NCBI GenBank assembly: GCA_964444795.1 | Contig: CAYUIQ010000040.1 | Location: 1 to 45,190 of the forward strand | Length of the DNA stretch: 45,190 nucleotides | Direction of reading: 5' to 3' | Origin: JABMRP01 sp964444795 | Lineage (GTDB): Bacteria > Planctomycetota > Planctomycetia > Pirellulales > Thermoguttaceae | The notes under the pieces: generated by a model | The model's database searches: none | What the model was told of the DNA's origin: nothing | What the model saw: only the letters and a program-made list of their open reading frames with translations | Made by a program: the position numbers and the translations under genes | In this document: in pieces, positions 9,462-16,762 of the stretch | How positions within the stretch are numbered: position 1 is the stretch's first letter | Layout: the number at the start of each line of letters is the position of its first letter

Positions 9462-10303
9462 CCAACACGACATCCCCGCCGAGCCGCGCGTTCGACGTCA
9501 CCGTGCTCCGCCAGGACGGTCCGGGCCAGCCAAGCTACTGGCAGCGATTCCGGGTCGAGTACGAGCGCGACATGAACGTCATCAGCGTGCTCCAGAAGAT
9601 CGCCGCCATGGCCCATACGGCCGATGGCCGGGAAGTCGCCCCGGTGGCTTGGGAGTGTAACTGCCTGGAGGAGGTATGCGGCGCTTGCACGATGGTCGTC
9701 AACGGACGCGTGCGTCAAGCATGCACGGCGCTGGTCGACCGCTTGCTGGAGGACCGACCGGCGGGAATCGAACTGGGGCCGATGACCAAGTTTCCCGTGG
9801 TCCGCGATCTGGTCGTCGATCGCTGCCGAATGTTTCACGTGCTGGAGAAGATCGAGGGCTGGCTGCCGGTCGACGGTTACTACGACATCGGCCCGGGCCC
9901 CCGACAATCGCAGGAAATGCAACAGCGGTCCTACGCGCTGAGCAAGTGCATGACCTGCGGCTGCTGCCTGGAGACGTGTCCGCAGTACACAAAGATCGAA
10001 CTGCCGCGTCGGGACAGGGAAACCGACGAGCAATACTCGGCCCGGCGACGCGCGGCCCACGACCGGGCCTTCATGGGCGCCGCGGCGATCGCCCAAGTCG
10101 ATCTGTTCAACGCCAACCCGGTCGGCCAGATGAACTCGATCGCCCGGCTCGACGCCCTGCTGGCCGAGGGCGGCATCCAAATCTGCGGCAACGCCCAGAA
10201 CTGCGCGCAGGTTTGCCCCAAGGAGATCCCGTTGACCACCTCGATCGCTCGCGCCGGCCGAGCGGCGACGTTGCATACGTTGCGAAAATGGTTTGACCGG
10301 TAG
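9458..10303 (+). CDS. sdhB: Succinate dehydrogenase iron-sulfur subunit
   Basis: Electron-transfer subunit of about 281 residues with three clusters. The [2Fe-2S] ligands are C67/C69, C74, C77 and C89 in WECNCLEEVCGAC...RQAC. The [4Fe-4S] motif is CMTCGCCLETCP, and the [3Fe-4S] and last [4Fe-4S] ligands lie in CGNAQNCAQVCPKEIPL. ATG 9458 overlaps the sdhA stop by 4 nt; the frame is open further upstream inside sdhA, but that stretch is not SdhB-like. It ends the sdh operon. The first cluster begins CNC rather than the common CREG, as in other B. subtilis-type enzymes. Confidence 0.97.
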   Translation: MTNTTSPPSRAFDVTVLRQDGPGQPSYWQRFRVEYERDMNVISVLQKIAAMAHTADGREVAPVAWECNCLEEVCGACTMVVNGRVRQACTALVDRLLEDRPAGIELGPMTKFPVVRDLVVDRCRMFHVLEKIEGWLPVDGYYDIGPGPRQSQEMQQRSYALSKCMTCGCCLETCPQYTKIELPRRDRETDEQYSARRRAAHDRAFMGAAAIAQVDLFNANPVGQMNSIARLDALLAEGGIQICGNAQNCAQVCPKEIPLTTSIARAGRAATLHTLRKWFDR

Positions 10304-10350
10304 GGTGACGAGTCCTGGGCAATGAGCGTACGAGAGATGAAGGCAAACTT

Positions 10351-11958
10351 ATGAAGCTGTGTATCGCTGCCTCGGTATGGTTGTCCCTGGGTGCCGTTGC
10401 CATGGCGGGAGAGCTTACCGCCACGGGTCACGACCGGTGCATCTACCTGCGCTGGGACCCGGTGGGAAGCGGCGCGGTCTATACGATCCATCGGGCACCG
10501 GAAGCCGACGGGCCATGGAAGCGGATGACACCCCGGCCCATCGTGACCAACGTCTATTGCGACTGGCTGGGCGAGAACGGGAAGAAATTCGCCTACCGGG
10601 TGATTGCCATTGGTGACGGCATCGAGACGCCCGTCGGTTCCCCCGCCACGGCGACCTCGGCGGCCGAGGATGACGAGGCACTGCTGACGTTCGTGCAGGA
10701 GGCCACGTTCCGCTACTTCTGGGACGGCGCGCATCCCGTCTCGGGCTTGGCCCATGCGAGCTATCGAGACGATCGACCCTTTTCCTACTGCCGGAACAAC
10801 GCGGTCGCAAGCGGAGGCTCGGGCTTCGGGTTGATGGGTCTGGTGGTTGGCGTCGAGCGGGGTTTCGTAACGCGGGCGGCGTGCGCCGAGCGGGTGCTGA
10901 AGATCCTCACTTTCCTCCAGACCAAAGCGCAGCGGTTCCACGGCGCCTTCAGCCATCGGCTCGACGGCGCGTCGGGCAAGGCCATCCCCTTTGCCCGAAA
11001 AATGCGTAAAGGCCGACCGGTGCTCGACGCCAACGGGCTGCCCATCGACGACGACGGCGGCGATATCGTCGAAACGGCTTTCCTGATGCAGGGCGTTCTG
11101 ACGGTCCGCCAGTACTTCGATGCCGACGACCCGATTGAGCGCCGGATCCGGGAGATCGCCAACCGGCTCTGGCATGAAGTCGAGTGGGACTGGTATTTGA
11201 ACGCCAAGGGCGATCCGGGCAACAAGCGGCTCTACTGGCACTGGTCGCCCGACCACGACTTCGGCATGAGGCACAAGTTCGCCGGCTTCTGCGAGGCGAT
11301 GACCCCCTACCTGCTGGGCATCGCTTCGCCAACGCATCCGATCCCGGCCGAGTGTTACGAGGAGGGTTGGGTTACCCCTTGGTACGAAAACGGCAAGAAG
11401 TTCCACGGGCACACGATCTGGGTCGGCTCGGACCTGGGCGGTCCGCTCTTCTGGTGCCACTATCCGTTTCTCGGCTTCGACCCGCGCGGCAGCGACGCTC
11501 ACTGCAGCTACTTCGCCAACAGTCGCAACATCTCCCTGGTGCATCGCGACTACTGCAAAGCCAACCCCACGGGCCGCGCCGGCTTCAGCGAAGTGAGTTG
11601 GGGAATCACGGCTAGCGACGTGCCCGGCGGTTACCGGCCTAATCGACCCGGCGACGAAGACGGCACGATCGCCCCGACTGCGGCCCTTTCGTCGATGCCC
11701 TATACGCCGAAGGAATCGATGGCCGCGCTGAAGCACTTTTACCGCACGCACGGCGCCAGGCTGTTCGGGCCGTTCGGTTTCCGCGATGCGTTCAACGTGG
11801 ATCGCGACTGGTACGCCCGACGTTACATCGCCATCGACCAGGGCCCCATCGTCGTGATGATCGAGAACCACCGCACGGGCCTGCTTTGGGATCTGTTCAT
11901 GTCGTGCCCCGAGTTGGAACCGATGATGGACGCCATTGGTTGGAAACGGGAGCCGTGA
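10351..11958 (+). CDS. Secreted glycoamylase-like protein (PF10091 family)
   Basis: Predicted exported protein of 535 residues. Residues 1-19 form a signal peptide (MKLCIAASVWLSLGAVAMA). Residues about 25-90 look like a fibronectin-III-type fold (YLRWDPVGSGAVYTIHRA). From about residue 108 it follows the glycoamylase-like (alpha/alpha-toroid) pattern: QEATFRYFWDGAHPVSGLA, SGGSGFGLMGLVVGVERG, DIVETAFLMQGVL, WHWSPDHDFGMRHKFAGFCEAM and FGPFGFRDAFN. Members are thought to act on beta-glucan or related polysaccharides, but the substrate here is unknown. An AAGG site lies 7 nt before the ATG. It follows sdhB on the same strand after 47 nt, but functional linkage to respiration is doubtful. Repeat element B begins 10 nt after its stop. 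Confidence 0.82.
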   Translation: MKLCIAASVWLSLGAVAMAGELTATGHDRCIYLRWDPVGSGAVYTIHRAPEADGPWKRMTPRPIVTNVYCDWLGENGKKFAYRVIAIGDGIETPVGSPATATSAAEDDEALLTFVQEATFRYFWDGAHPVSGLAHASYRDDRPFSYCRNNAVASGGSGFGLMGLVVGVERGFVTRAACAERVLKILTFLQTKAQRFHGAFSHRLDGASGKAIPFARKMRKGRPVLDANGLPIDDDGGDIVETAFLMQGVLTVRQYFDADDPIERRIREIANRLWHEVEWDWYLNAKGDPGNKRLYWHWSPDHDFGMRHKFAGFCEAMTPYLLGIASPTHPIPAECYEEGWVTPWYENGKKFHGHTIWVGSDLGGPLFWCHYPFLGFDPRGSDAHCSYFANSRNISLVHRDYCKANPTGRAGFSEVSWGITASDVPGGYRPNRPGDEDGTIAPTAALSSMPYTPKESMAALKHFYRTHGARLFGPFGFRDAFNVDRDWYARRYIAIDQGPIVVMIENHRTGLLWDLFMSCPELEPMMDAIGWKREP

Positions 11959-11967
11959 GTGTGCGTC

Positions 11968-12209
11968 GGGTGCCACTGGCGTCCCGCCAGTGCCCCTTCG
12001 TCCGTAGCTTGCACTTGAAAACAACCAAGAAACCTGTCGCGAGTTGGTCGTCCTGAAGCGACGAGGTACTCCCTAGTTCCCAAATGGGCAACTTCACCCC
12101 ATGTCGAATCTATCCCGGCCGCCGGGCCGATTGCCGCTGGGGCTTGTTTTGATTGTGCAAAACGCAAGCTACGAGTTCAAGAAGCACTGGCGAGACGCCA
12201 GTGGCACCC
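11968..12209. repeat. Palindromic repeat element B (242 bp, MITE/BIME-like)
   Basis: Bounded by a perfect 14-bp inverted repeat, GGGTGCCACTGGCG at the left and its complement at the right. Each end folds into a hairpin: 11974-11981/11985-11992 with a 3-nt loop, and 12185-12192/12196-12203 with a 3-nt loop. Further in, CGTAGCTTGC near the left and GCAAGCTACG near the right are also complementary, and the flanking ACTTGAAAACAACCAAG / CTTGTTTTG segments partly pair, so much of the element could form a long imperfect hairpin. It shares ends, inner repeats and length with element C at 36301. No coding frame looks real inside. Confidence 0.8.
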
Positions 12210-12227
12210 AGCGGAACTGCCGATTAT

Positions 12228-12572
12228 CTACTCGCCCGGCCGTTCGCGCAAGAAACCATGATGACTCCAATCCAAATGACTCAGTTGCGTCAATCGCACG
12301 TCTTTGGGCTTCTCACACCATGCTAAGACGCGAGACTCGATGCGTGTCCCAACTTGCGGGTAATCATCGGGAGACTCGATGCGGTGTTCTGGATTCGTCT
12401 CTCTGACTGCAAAATGGATGATCTCAAGCAGGGCTGGCACCTGAGGTAGATCGTCAAGAGTTACCCAAACGCCGTATACTTGTTGGCTACTTACGACCCC
12501 AGACATCGGCGTACCGGGAGGATACTTGTGGATGAGTTCGTCCCAGTCGCCCTGAGAGAATGCTCGTGCCAC
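12228..12572 (-). CDS. Small S1/OB-fold-like hypothetical protein
   Basis: A 114-residue protein with a GTG start preceded by GGGGAG at 7 nt. The core, GVVSSQQVYGVWVTLDDLP followed later by GTRIESRVLAWCEKPKDVRLTQ, has the rhythm of an S1-type RNA-binding OB fold (G-V-V...YGV-V-L...G..I...V). One OB fold is about the right size for the whole protein. The role is unknown; a nucleic-acid-binding or translation-linked function is only suggested. It lies between repeat element B and the LarA-like gene. Confidence 0.65.
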   Translation of the reverse strand: MARAFSQGDWDELIHKYPPGTPMSGVVSSQQVYGVWVTLDDLPQVPALLEIIHFAVRETNPEHRIESPDDYPQVGTRIESRVLAWCEKPKDVRLTQLSHLDWSHHGFLRERPGE

Positions 12573-12620
12573 TCGTTACTCCCCAATGATCCTTGCCAAA
12601 ATCCACCCTGCTGCAAACAG

Positions 12621-12655
12621 CCCTCACCCTAGCCCTCTCCCAGAGGGAGAAGGGA
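12621..12655. repeat. CCCTCTCCC-AGA-GGGAGA short dispersed hairpin
   Basis: The stretch CCCTCTCCCAGAGGGAGA forms a tight hairpin with a 3-nt loop, preceded by CCCTCACCCTAG. Closely similar strings occur between genes in many unrelated bacterial genomes. It lies 6 nt from the 3' end of the LarA-like gene (minus strand) and could help end its transcript, but has no T-run. Confidence 0.5.
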
Positions 12656-12660
12656 CGTTG

Positions 12661-13968
12661 TCACCCCTCAAACCCCGCGGGCCGATCGTAAAGTTTCTCT
12701 CGCGTCGCCCAAAGTCCGGCCGAGGGCGTCGGGATGAAGAAGATCCGCTCGCCATTTTCCAGCGTATTAAACCCTTCCTTGAGCTTCTCCGGCGGATACT
12801 TGGCCAGCGTTTCGTCCAGGTCGGCGTATTGGAAACAGACGCCTTCGATCTCTTCGCGAGTCAGATCTTTGGGCGCGTAGGTGATCGTAAAACGGCCTTC
12901 GGAGGAACCGTGGATCAAGTGGGCCGTGGCGTGGGCCAGGTCTTGCATGTCGGCGTTGGTCCGATACTGCTCCATCACCTTCGGCGTGCCGCAGTAGCCG
13001 TACTTGCGGATGAACTGGTCGACCTCCTCTTGCTCGCCGAACCGCTTCAAGCCCGGGGCGATGATGATCAGCTCGCCGCCGTCGGCCATGGCCATCCGCG
13101 TGCGGTAGACGGCCTTGTTGGCGACCCAGGTGCTCACGAACTCGTCGGCCTGCATCACGCAAACGATCTTGTCCAGCGGCTCATCGAGGATCGTAATGTT
13201 CTGCTCGCGCGACAGTCGGGCCGCATCGAGATACGTGTCCAAATCGTCGCCAACGAATACGCCCGTGTGGACCAGTTCGTCGTCGGCGTTTCTCGCCATG
13301 ACCACTTGCACGTAGAGGTCGGGCAGATGGCCCAAGTACTCGTCCTCGGCCTTGTTCTGGCAGGCACGTAGCGGGGTGATGAGCGTGCCCAGGTTGTTTT
13401 CGATCCCGCAGCAGGCGGCCGCCATGTGAGACGCGCAGATGGCGTCCTTGCCGCCCAGGCCGATGAAGTAGTTTTTGTTGTGGTTGGCAAACCCGAGCAC
13501 CTCGTGCGGCACGACGTGGCCGACGTTGATGATCAGGTCCCACTTCTCCTCCATGACCATGCGGTTGATCACCACGGGGATCGCCCAATCGGCCGCCCCG
13601 CCGGTCACCTCGGTCACGTACTCGGCCGACAGTTCGCCCACCGGCACGCTCCCGTCGCGCCAGTCGTGCGCATGGATCCGCTCGTTGGGGATCGCCCCGA
13701 ACATGCGGCGGTTTTCGTCCGGCGTATGCGGCACATGCTGCCCGAGCGTCGGGATCACGTGGACGTCGGCCTCATCGCAAAACTGCTCATACAGCAGTTC
13801 GGTCATCCGCCCCACACCCGAGTGTGCCCGAGTAATATCCGGCGGCAACAGCAACACCCGCTTCGGCTCGGCACAAATCCGACTCCGCGCCTCCGCGGCC
13901 GTTTGAGCCATCAATTCCTCGACCCGCTGGGCCGTAATCCGCTCACTTTTTTCAGAAAACCAAGGCAT
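12661..13968 (-). CDS. LarA-like protein (lactate racemase N-terminal domain, DUF2088)
   Basis: About 435 residues. The N-terminal half has LLPPDITRAHSGVGRMTELL, matching the DxTR signature of the LarA/DUF2088 fold, then PTLGQHVPHTPDE in place of the usual ALGxHxP motif. It continues with GHVVPHEVLGFANHNKN and FIGLGGKDAICASHM, histidine-rich blocks typical of the family. LarA members use a nickel-pincer nucleotide to racemise or epimerise alpha-hydroxy acids; planctomycete homologues are often labelled mannonate epimerase, so the substrate is open. The start is set at ATG 13968 (MPWFSEK, AGAGG upstream); a TTG six codons earlier is unlikely. No larB, larC or larE is nearby, so cofactor supply must come from elsewhere if it is nickel-dependent. 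Confidence 0.72.
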   Translation of the reverse strand: MPWFSEKSERITAQRVEELMAQTAAEARSRICAEPKRVLLLPPDITRAHSGVGRMTELLYEQFCDEADVHVIPTLGQHVPHTPDENRRMFGAIPNERIHAHDWRDGSVPVGELSAEYVTEVTGGAADWAIPVVINRMVMEEKWDLIINVGHVVPHEVLGFANHNKNYFIGLGGKDAICASHMAAACCGIENNLGTLITPLRACQNKAEDEYLGHLPDLYVQVVMARNADDELVHTGVFVGDDLDTYLDAARLSREQNITILDEPLDKIVCVMQADEFVSTWVANKAVYRTRMAMADGGELIIIAPGLKRFGEQEEVDQFIRKYGYCGTPKVMEQYRTNADMQDLAHATAHLIHGSSEGRFTITYAPKDLTREEIEGVCFQYADLDETLAKYPPEKLKEGFNTLENGERIFFIPTPSAGLWATREKLYDRPAGFEG

Positions 13969-14215
13969 GACGAACCTCTGGGGCAACTGTAGGGGGGGGA
14001 CTTCTCGAACTGGGGAAACTGCCTAGGATAGCAGAATCCCCTGCTGTCCGTCAGGAGGGGGGCTCTTGGGCCAATCCTCAAGAAAGCCGGGAAATTCGAC
14101 CAAAAGGACGGCAACTTTCAGCCCGGTTGGTACGAGAATAATGGTCGTGGAGGTGTCCAACGGTTCTCGCGGGGCACATCGCCGTGCTCTGCGCCTTTTG
14201 GAGGGAGGCCGGAAA

Positions 14216-14560
14216 ATGACGGCGTTTGCGAACTGCTGCAACTGGCGGTTTTCGTCCCTGGCCAGCATCATCGACAGTTATAAGAAGTCGCCCGACACGG
14301 CGCAATTTGTACGCACGCTGAAAAACTACACCGTGGAGCAGGCCCAGGAGAAGATCAAGCGGCCGTGGTGGCCCTGGTCGGACGAGTGGTGGGAGGACCT
14401 CAAAGGCATTGGCGAGAAGGCGGCCGAATTGCTGGCCAGCACCGCCTGGACCGAGGTCAGCGCGCTCACGGGCCACAATTACGATCCCCTGAAGACCTTC
14501 TGGTCGGACTTCTGGGGCGACTTCTACTTTCTGCTCAAACACGAACGCGGGGGGAAGTAG
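14216..14560 (+). CDS. Tryptophan-rich small hypothetical protein
   Basis: A 114-residue protein that I do not recognise. The start is ATG 14216 with AGGGAGG 8 nt upstream; the frame is open for 50 more codons upstream, but that part has poor coding character. The centre is rich in aromatic residues (KRPWWPWSDEWWEDL), followed by a helix-like segment (GIGEKAAELLAS) and another aromatic cluster (FWSDFWGDFYFLLKHERGGK). It has no signal peptide or membrane helix. It is divergent from the LarA-like gene; a palindromic element begins 1 nt after its stop. Confidence 0.6.
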   Translation: MTAFANCCNWRFSSLASIIDSYKKSPDTAQFVRTLKNYTVEQAQEKIKRPWWPWSDEWWEDLKGIGEKAAELLASTAWTEVSALTGHNYDPLKTFWSDFWGDFYFLLKHERGGK

Positions 14561-14561
14561 C

Positions 14562-14641
14562 GGGCCACTCCGCGGGTGGCCCCGATGATTTTCCGGAGTG
14601 GATTATCCATCCGAGCAGACGTCTTCGGAAAATCGTCGGGG
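14562..14641. repeat. Palindromic element after a stop codon
   Basis: Contains a hairpin GGGCCAC (14562-14568) / GTGGCCC (14576-14582) directly after the upstream stop codon, and a wider inverted repeat CCCCGATGATTTTCCG (14580-14595) / CGGAAAATCGTCGGGG (14626-14641) matching at 15 of 16 positions. It sits between two convergent genes and could end both transcripts. Its sequence differs from elements A-C, but the paired-hairpin layout is alike. Confidence 0.6.
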
Positions 14642-14721
14642 TTGCGGAGCAAAAAGAGGCCCCGTGTCTCCACCCACCTCTTGTGACTCCGTCACCCAGA
14701 CGCGTCCGGCGGTCCTCAATC

Positions 14722-15114
14722 TCACTCGGGATCTTGCCAGTACGTTTCGACTTGCTCTACATCAAACCAGTGATTGACCATCGTCTGCGAGCGGTAAGGG
14801 CCATGCAGCACGTAGGGAAACTCTGGATGCTTCACTTCCTGGATGACGTAGTGATAGGCGTTTCCCTCCGGTTCGTGTGGCTTCGGGTTCGCCTCAGATA
14901 CCAAGATATCGAGCCCGGCGTTTGCCAGTATCCCGTTCAGAATCTTTGGGTCATCAACGCAACCGCTGGCCATTACCGCAACCGTGTCATCAAGCCGTTG
15001 CAGCCCGGGAATGTCGTTCCAACGCTCCCTAGGAACGTCGTCGATGTTCCATCCGCCTGTGAGTTTCAACTTTGAAAACTGCTCTGAGGTCAGCGGGGTT
15101 CGCTTGCGTGCCAT
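14722..15114 (-). CDS. Hypothetical protein, 130 residues
   Basis: ATG start with GGAGAAGCCC just upstream. The product (MARKRTPLTSEQFSKLKLTG...) is soluble, acidic toward its end, with no signal peptide or known motif that I recognise. Features include the stretch RLDDTVAVMASGCVDDPKI and an aromatic C-terminal part (YHYVIQEVKHPEFPYVLHG, FDVEQVETYWQ). Codon use agrees with neighbouring genes. It may form a small unit with the minus-strand gene at 15267-15521. Confidence 0.55.
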   Translation of the reverse strand: MARKRTPLTSEQFSKLKLTGGWNIDDVPRERWNDIPGLQRLDDTVAVMASGCVDDPKILNGILANAGLDILVSEANPKPHEPEGNAYHYVIQEVKHPEFPYVLHGPYRSQTMVNHWFDVEQVETYWQDPE

Positions 15115-15154
15115 GGGCTTCTCCAGATTAGCAAATGTCGTCTTCCGTCACGAC

Positions 15155-15298
15155 TCATTCGTCCTTTATCGAATCAACGGCATCCTGCACACTGGAACCG
15201 AACTCTGCCGAGAGAAAATCGGATGGATTACCCTTGAGTCGCCGGGTGCCACTACTGGCTGGCCCATCAATCCCTTCGGTATTCGTCCAGGGTGTCAC
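15155..15298 (-). other. Possible 47-codon open frame, doubtful
   Basis: A GTG-started frame reading into SGTRRLKGNPSDFLSAEFGS and ending VDSIKDE overlaps the end of the adjacent 84-residue gene and fills the gap to the 130-residue gene. The composition is protein-like, but there is no clear ribosome site and no recognised family. It could be a tiny gene or a remnant. Confidence 0.2.
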
Positions 15299-15521
15299 GT
15301 ATGCTAGATACGTTCAGGGCAATGCCTTTGGATTTGGCAGACTGGATTACGGAATCGATATTGGATTCCGCAATTGGCTCTCCATCAATGTCGCTGTCGG
15401 GACCGAGATAGAAGGCGTCCGCGCCGTCAAAACAATCACCACCCCCAACGAGCAACCACAGGTGTCGATTCGTCCGACCAGGATAGTCTGGATCGGACTT
15501 CCACGCGATAGTCATTTCCAT
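15267..15521 (-). CDS. Hypothetical protein, 84 residues
   Basis: ATG 15521 (MEMTIAWKSDPDYPG) has TGGAGT 6-7 nt upstream; the frame is open 23 codons further to a GTG at 15590. The product is small and acidic, with WLLVGGGDCFDGADAFYLG and a helix-like C-terminus (IDSVIQSAKSKGIALNV). I do not recognise the family. It has no membrane segment. It lies between a PEP-CTERM gene and another unknown small gene on the same strand. Confidence 0.45.
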   Translation of the reverse strand: MEMTIAWKSDPDYPGRTNRHLWLLVGGGDCFDGADAFYLGPDSDIDGEPIAESNIDSVIQSAKSKGIALNVSSIRDTLDEYRRD

Positions 15522-15623
15522 CTGTCTACTCCATACAAGACTTGTGAACCACGCACCCAGCGAAATTGCTTCTCGGCCGATTCCTCGCACCGAAACCGAC
15601 CTGTCTACTCGCGCGACAACGCG

Positions 15624-16430
15624 TTACACCGAAATGTCTTGGTGTTTGCGACGCCAAATGAGAAGACCGGTGAGGGCCATGCTGATTAGAGCGGCATAGG
15701 TGGAGGGTTCGGGGACGACGTGTTGGCCCGTCTCGAAAGCTACGTAGTTCCAGTTCGCCACACCGCTGCCAGCCGAAGATTGTGCGCCGAACGTAAGGCG
15801 GTAATCATAGCCCTGTATCGGAAACACGGGAGACGCTTCGCTACGAAGAATCTTCCCGGCTTCAGTGCCATCGACATACACTCCTACCTGGTCGTTTTCC
15901 GCAGGGTCGAACACGAGTTGATACCAGTGATAGGCGCTGGTGGTATCCATCGAGAGCATTTGTGTCGTGTAGTCGCTGTAGGGTGGGTCCTTGTTGAGAT
16001 TGTCATTGACGTACCAGATACCGTCATGCCCTGGGTCAGGGTCGCCTCCAATTAGGTCAACCGCCCAAATATCCGAACCATCCGAAACCGAGAAGAATGC
16101 GCCGACGATATCGTGGTCAGGGTGTGATACCACACGGACGCGCGCGGTGAATGTCCAACCGTCTGGGTCGGCGAAGTCGTTGGCCGACGGGAAGAATTGA
16201 TAATACCAAAGACTGCCGTGCGCTGTGCTGTAGTCGGCAGTCTGCCATGCCGGGGTGCCATTGTCGTCGATTGCCTGGGCCGATGCGTTGCCTGACCCAA
16301 CCACATCCCAAGCCGGTGACTCTCCCGTGGGATTGTTCGATCCGATGTGGTCAATAATCGTGTCTGCCGATGCCGAAGTCACGCAACACGTCAACACCGT
16401 CAGCCCTGCCAACACCCTGCAAATCCCCAT
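15624..16430 (-). CDS. PEP-CTERM sorting-domain protein
   Basis: Exported protein of about 268 residues. The signal peptide (MGICRVLAGLTVLTCCVTSASA) starts at ATG 16430, with GGGAG upstream; the frame is open 16 codons more. The C-terminus has the exosortase signal VVPEPSTYAALISMALTGLL followed by WRRKHQD: PEP motif, hydrophobic helix, basic tail. The middle has alternating beta-like segments (GWTFTARVRVV, YHWYQLVFDPAENDQVGVYVDGTEAG) reminiscent of a concanavalin/laminin-G jelly roll. It is probably displayed at or released from the cell surface after exosortase cleavage; no exosortase gene lies in the window. The function is unknown. Confidence 0.85.
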   Translation of the reverse strand: MGICRVLAGLTVLTCCVTSASADTIIDHIGSNNPTGESPAWDVVGSGNASAQAIDDNGTPAWQTADYSTAHGSLWYYQFFPSANDFADPDGWTFTARVRVVSHPDHDIVGAFFSVSDGSDIWAVDLIGGDPDPGHDGIWYVNDNLNKDPPYSDYTTQMLSMDTTSAYHWYQLVFDPAENDQVGVYVDGTEAGKILRSEASPVFPIQGYDYRLTFGAQSSAGSGVANWNYVAFETGQHVVPEPSTYAALISMALTGLLIWRRKHQDISV

Positions 16431-16583
16431 GAAACTCCCTTTTTCAGGCTTTTCTAGCTTCAACGCTAGTAGTATCAACAGCCACTTTGACCCTACCCGA
16501 AAGAGGAGGCCGTGTCAAACCACTGGGCCAGAAACACTTTAAGCCTGCAAAGGCTGTCACTATTGACGACATCCGGGCATAAG

Positions 16584-16618
16584 AAGACCCCAGAGGCAAC
16601 TTGAACCTCTGGAGTCTT
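16584..16618 (-). terminator. Candidate hairpin terminator
   Basis: AAGAC (16584-16588) and CAGAGG (16591-16596) pair with CCTCTG (16606-16611) and GTCTT (16614-16618) around a 9-nt loop. It lies between the end of the 919-residue gene and the PEP-CTERM gene, both on the minus strand. There is no clear T-run, so it is only a candidate. Confidence 0.35.
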
Positions 16619-16676
16619 ACCCGTCAGGTGTTGAATTGTCGCTCGATCCACGGTCTGGCGACCGTTACTACACGAA

Positions 16677-16747
16677 GGCGCCACGGGCTCCCTTGCCCGC
16701 CGTTATCTTCTCACAGTTCGGCAAGGGCGGGCAAGCCGCCCATGGCA
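16677..16747. repeat. Imperfect palindromic element (GGGCAAGCCGCCC type)
   Basis: CGCCACGGGCTCCCTTGCCC at the left and GGGCAAGCCGCCCATGGCA at the right are imperfectly complementary, with the centre GTTATCTTCTCACAG between. It starts about 15 nt beyond the stop of the minus-strand 919-residue gene. Its outer edge ATGGCACCC resembles the TGGCACCC edge of elements B and C. Confidence 0.5.
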
Positions 16748-16762
16748 CCCGTTATCGGTGCA

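Noticed and set aside
7485..9473. 662-codon minus-strand frame opposite sdhA
   Set aside because: Antisense shadow of an unmistakable sdhA; no domain visible.
9931..12024. 697-codon minus-strand frame
   Set aside because: Runs antisense across sdhB, the glycoamylase gene and a repeat element, which no real gene would do here.
15249..15275. GGTGCCACTACTGGCTGGCC as a fourth GTGCCACTG element
   Set aside because: Only a half-like, imperfect hairpin with no matching right end nearby; it also overlaps possible coding sequence.
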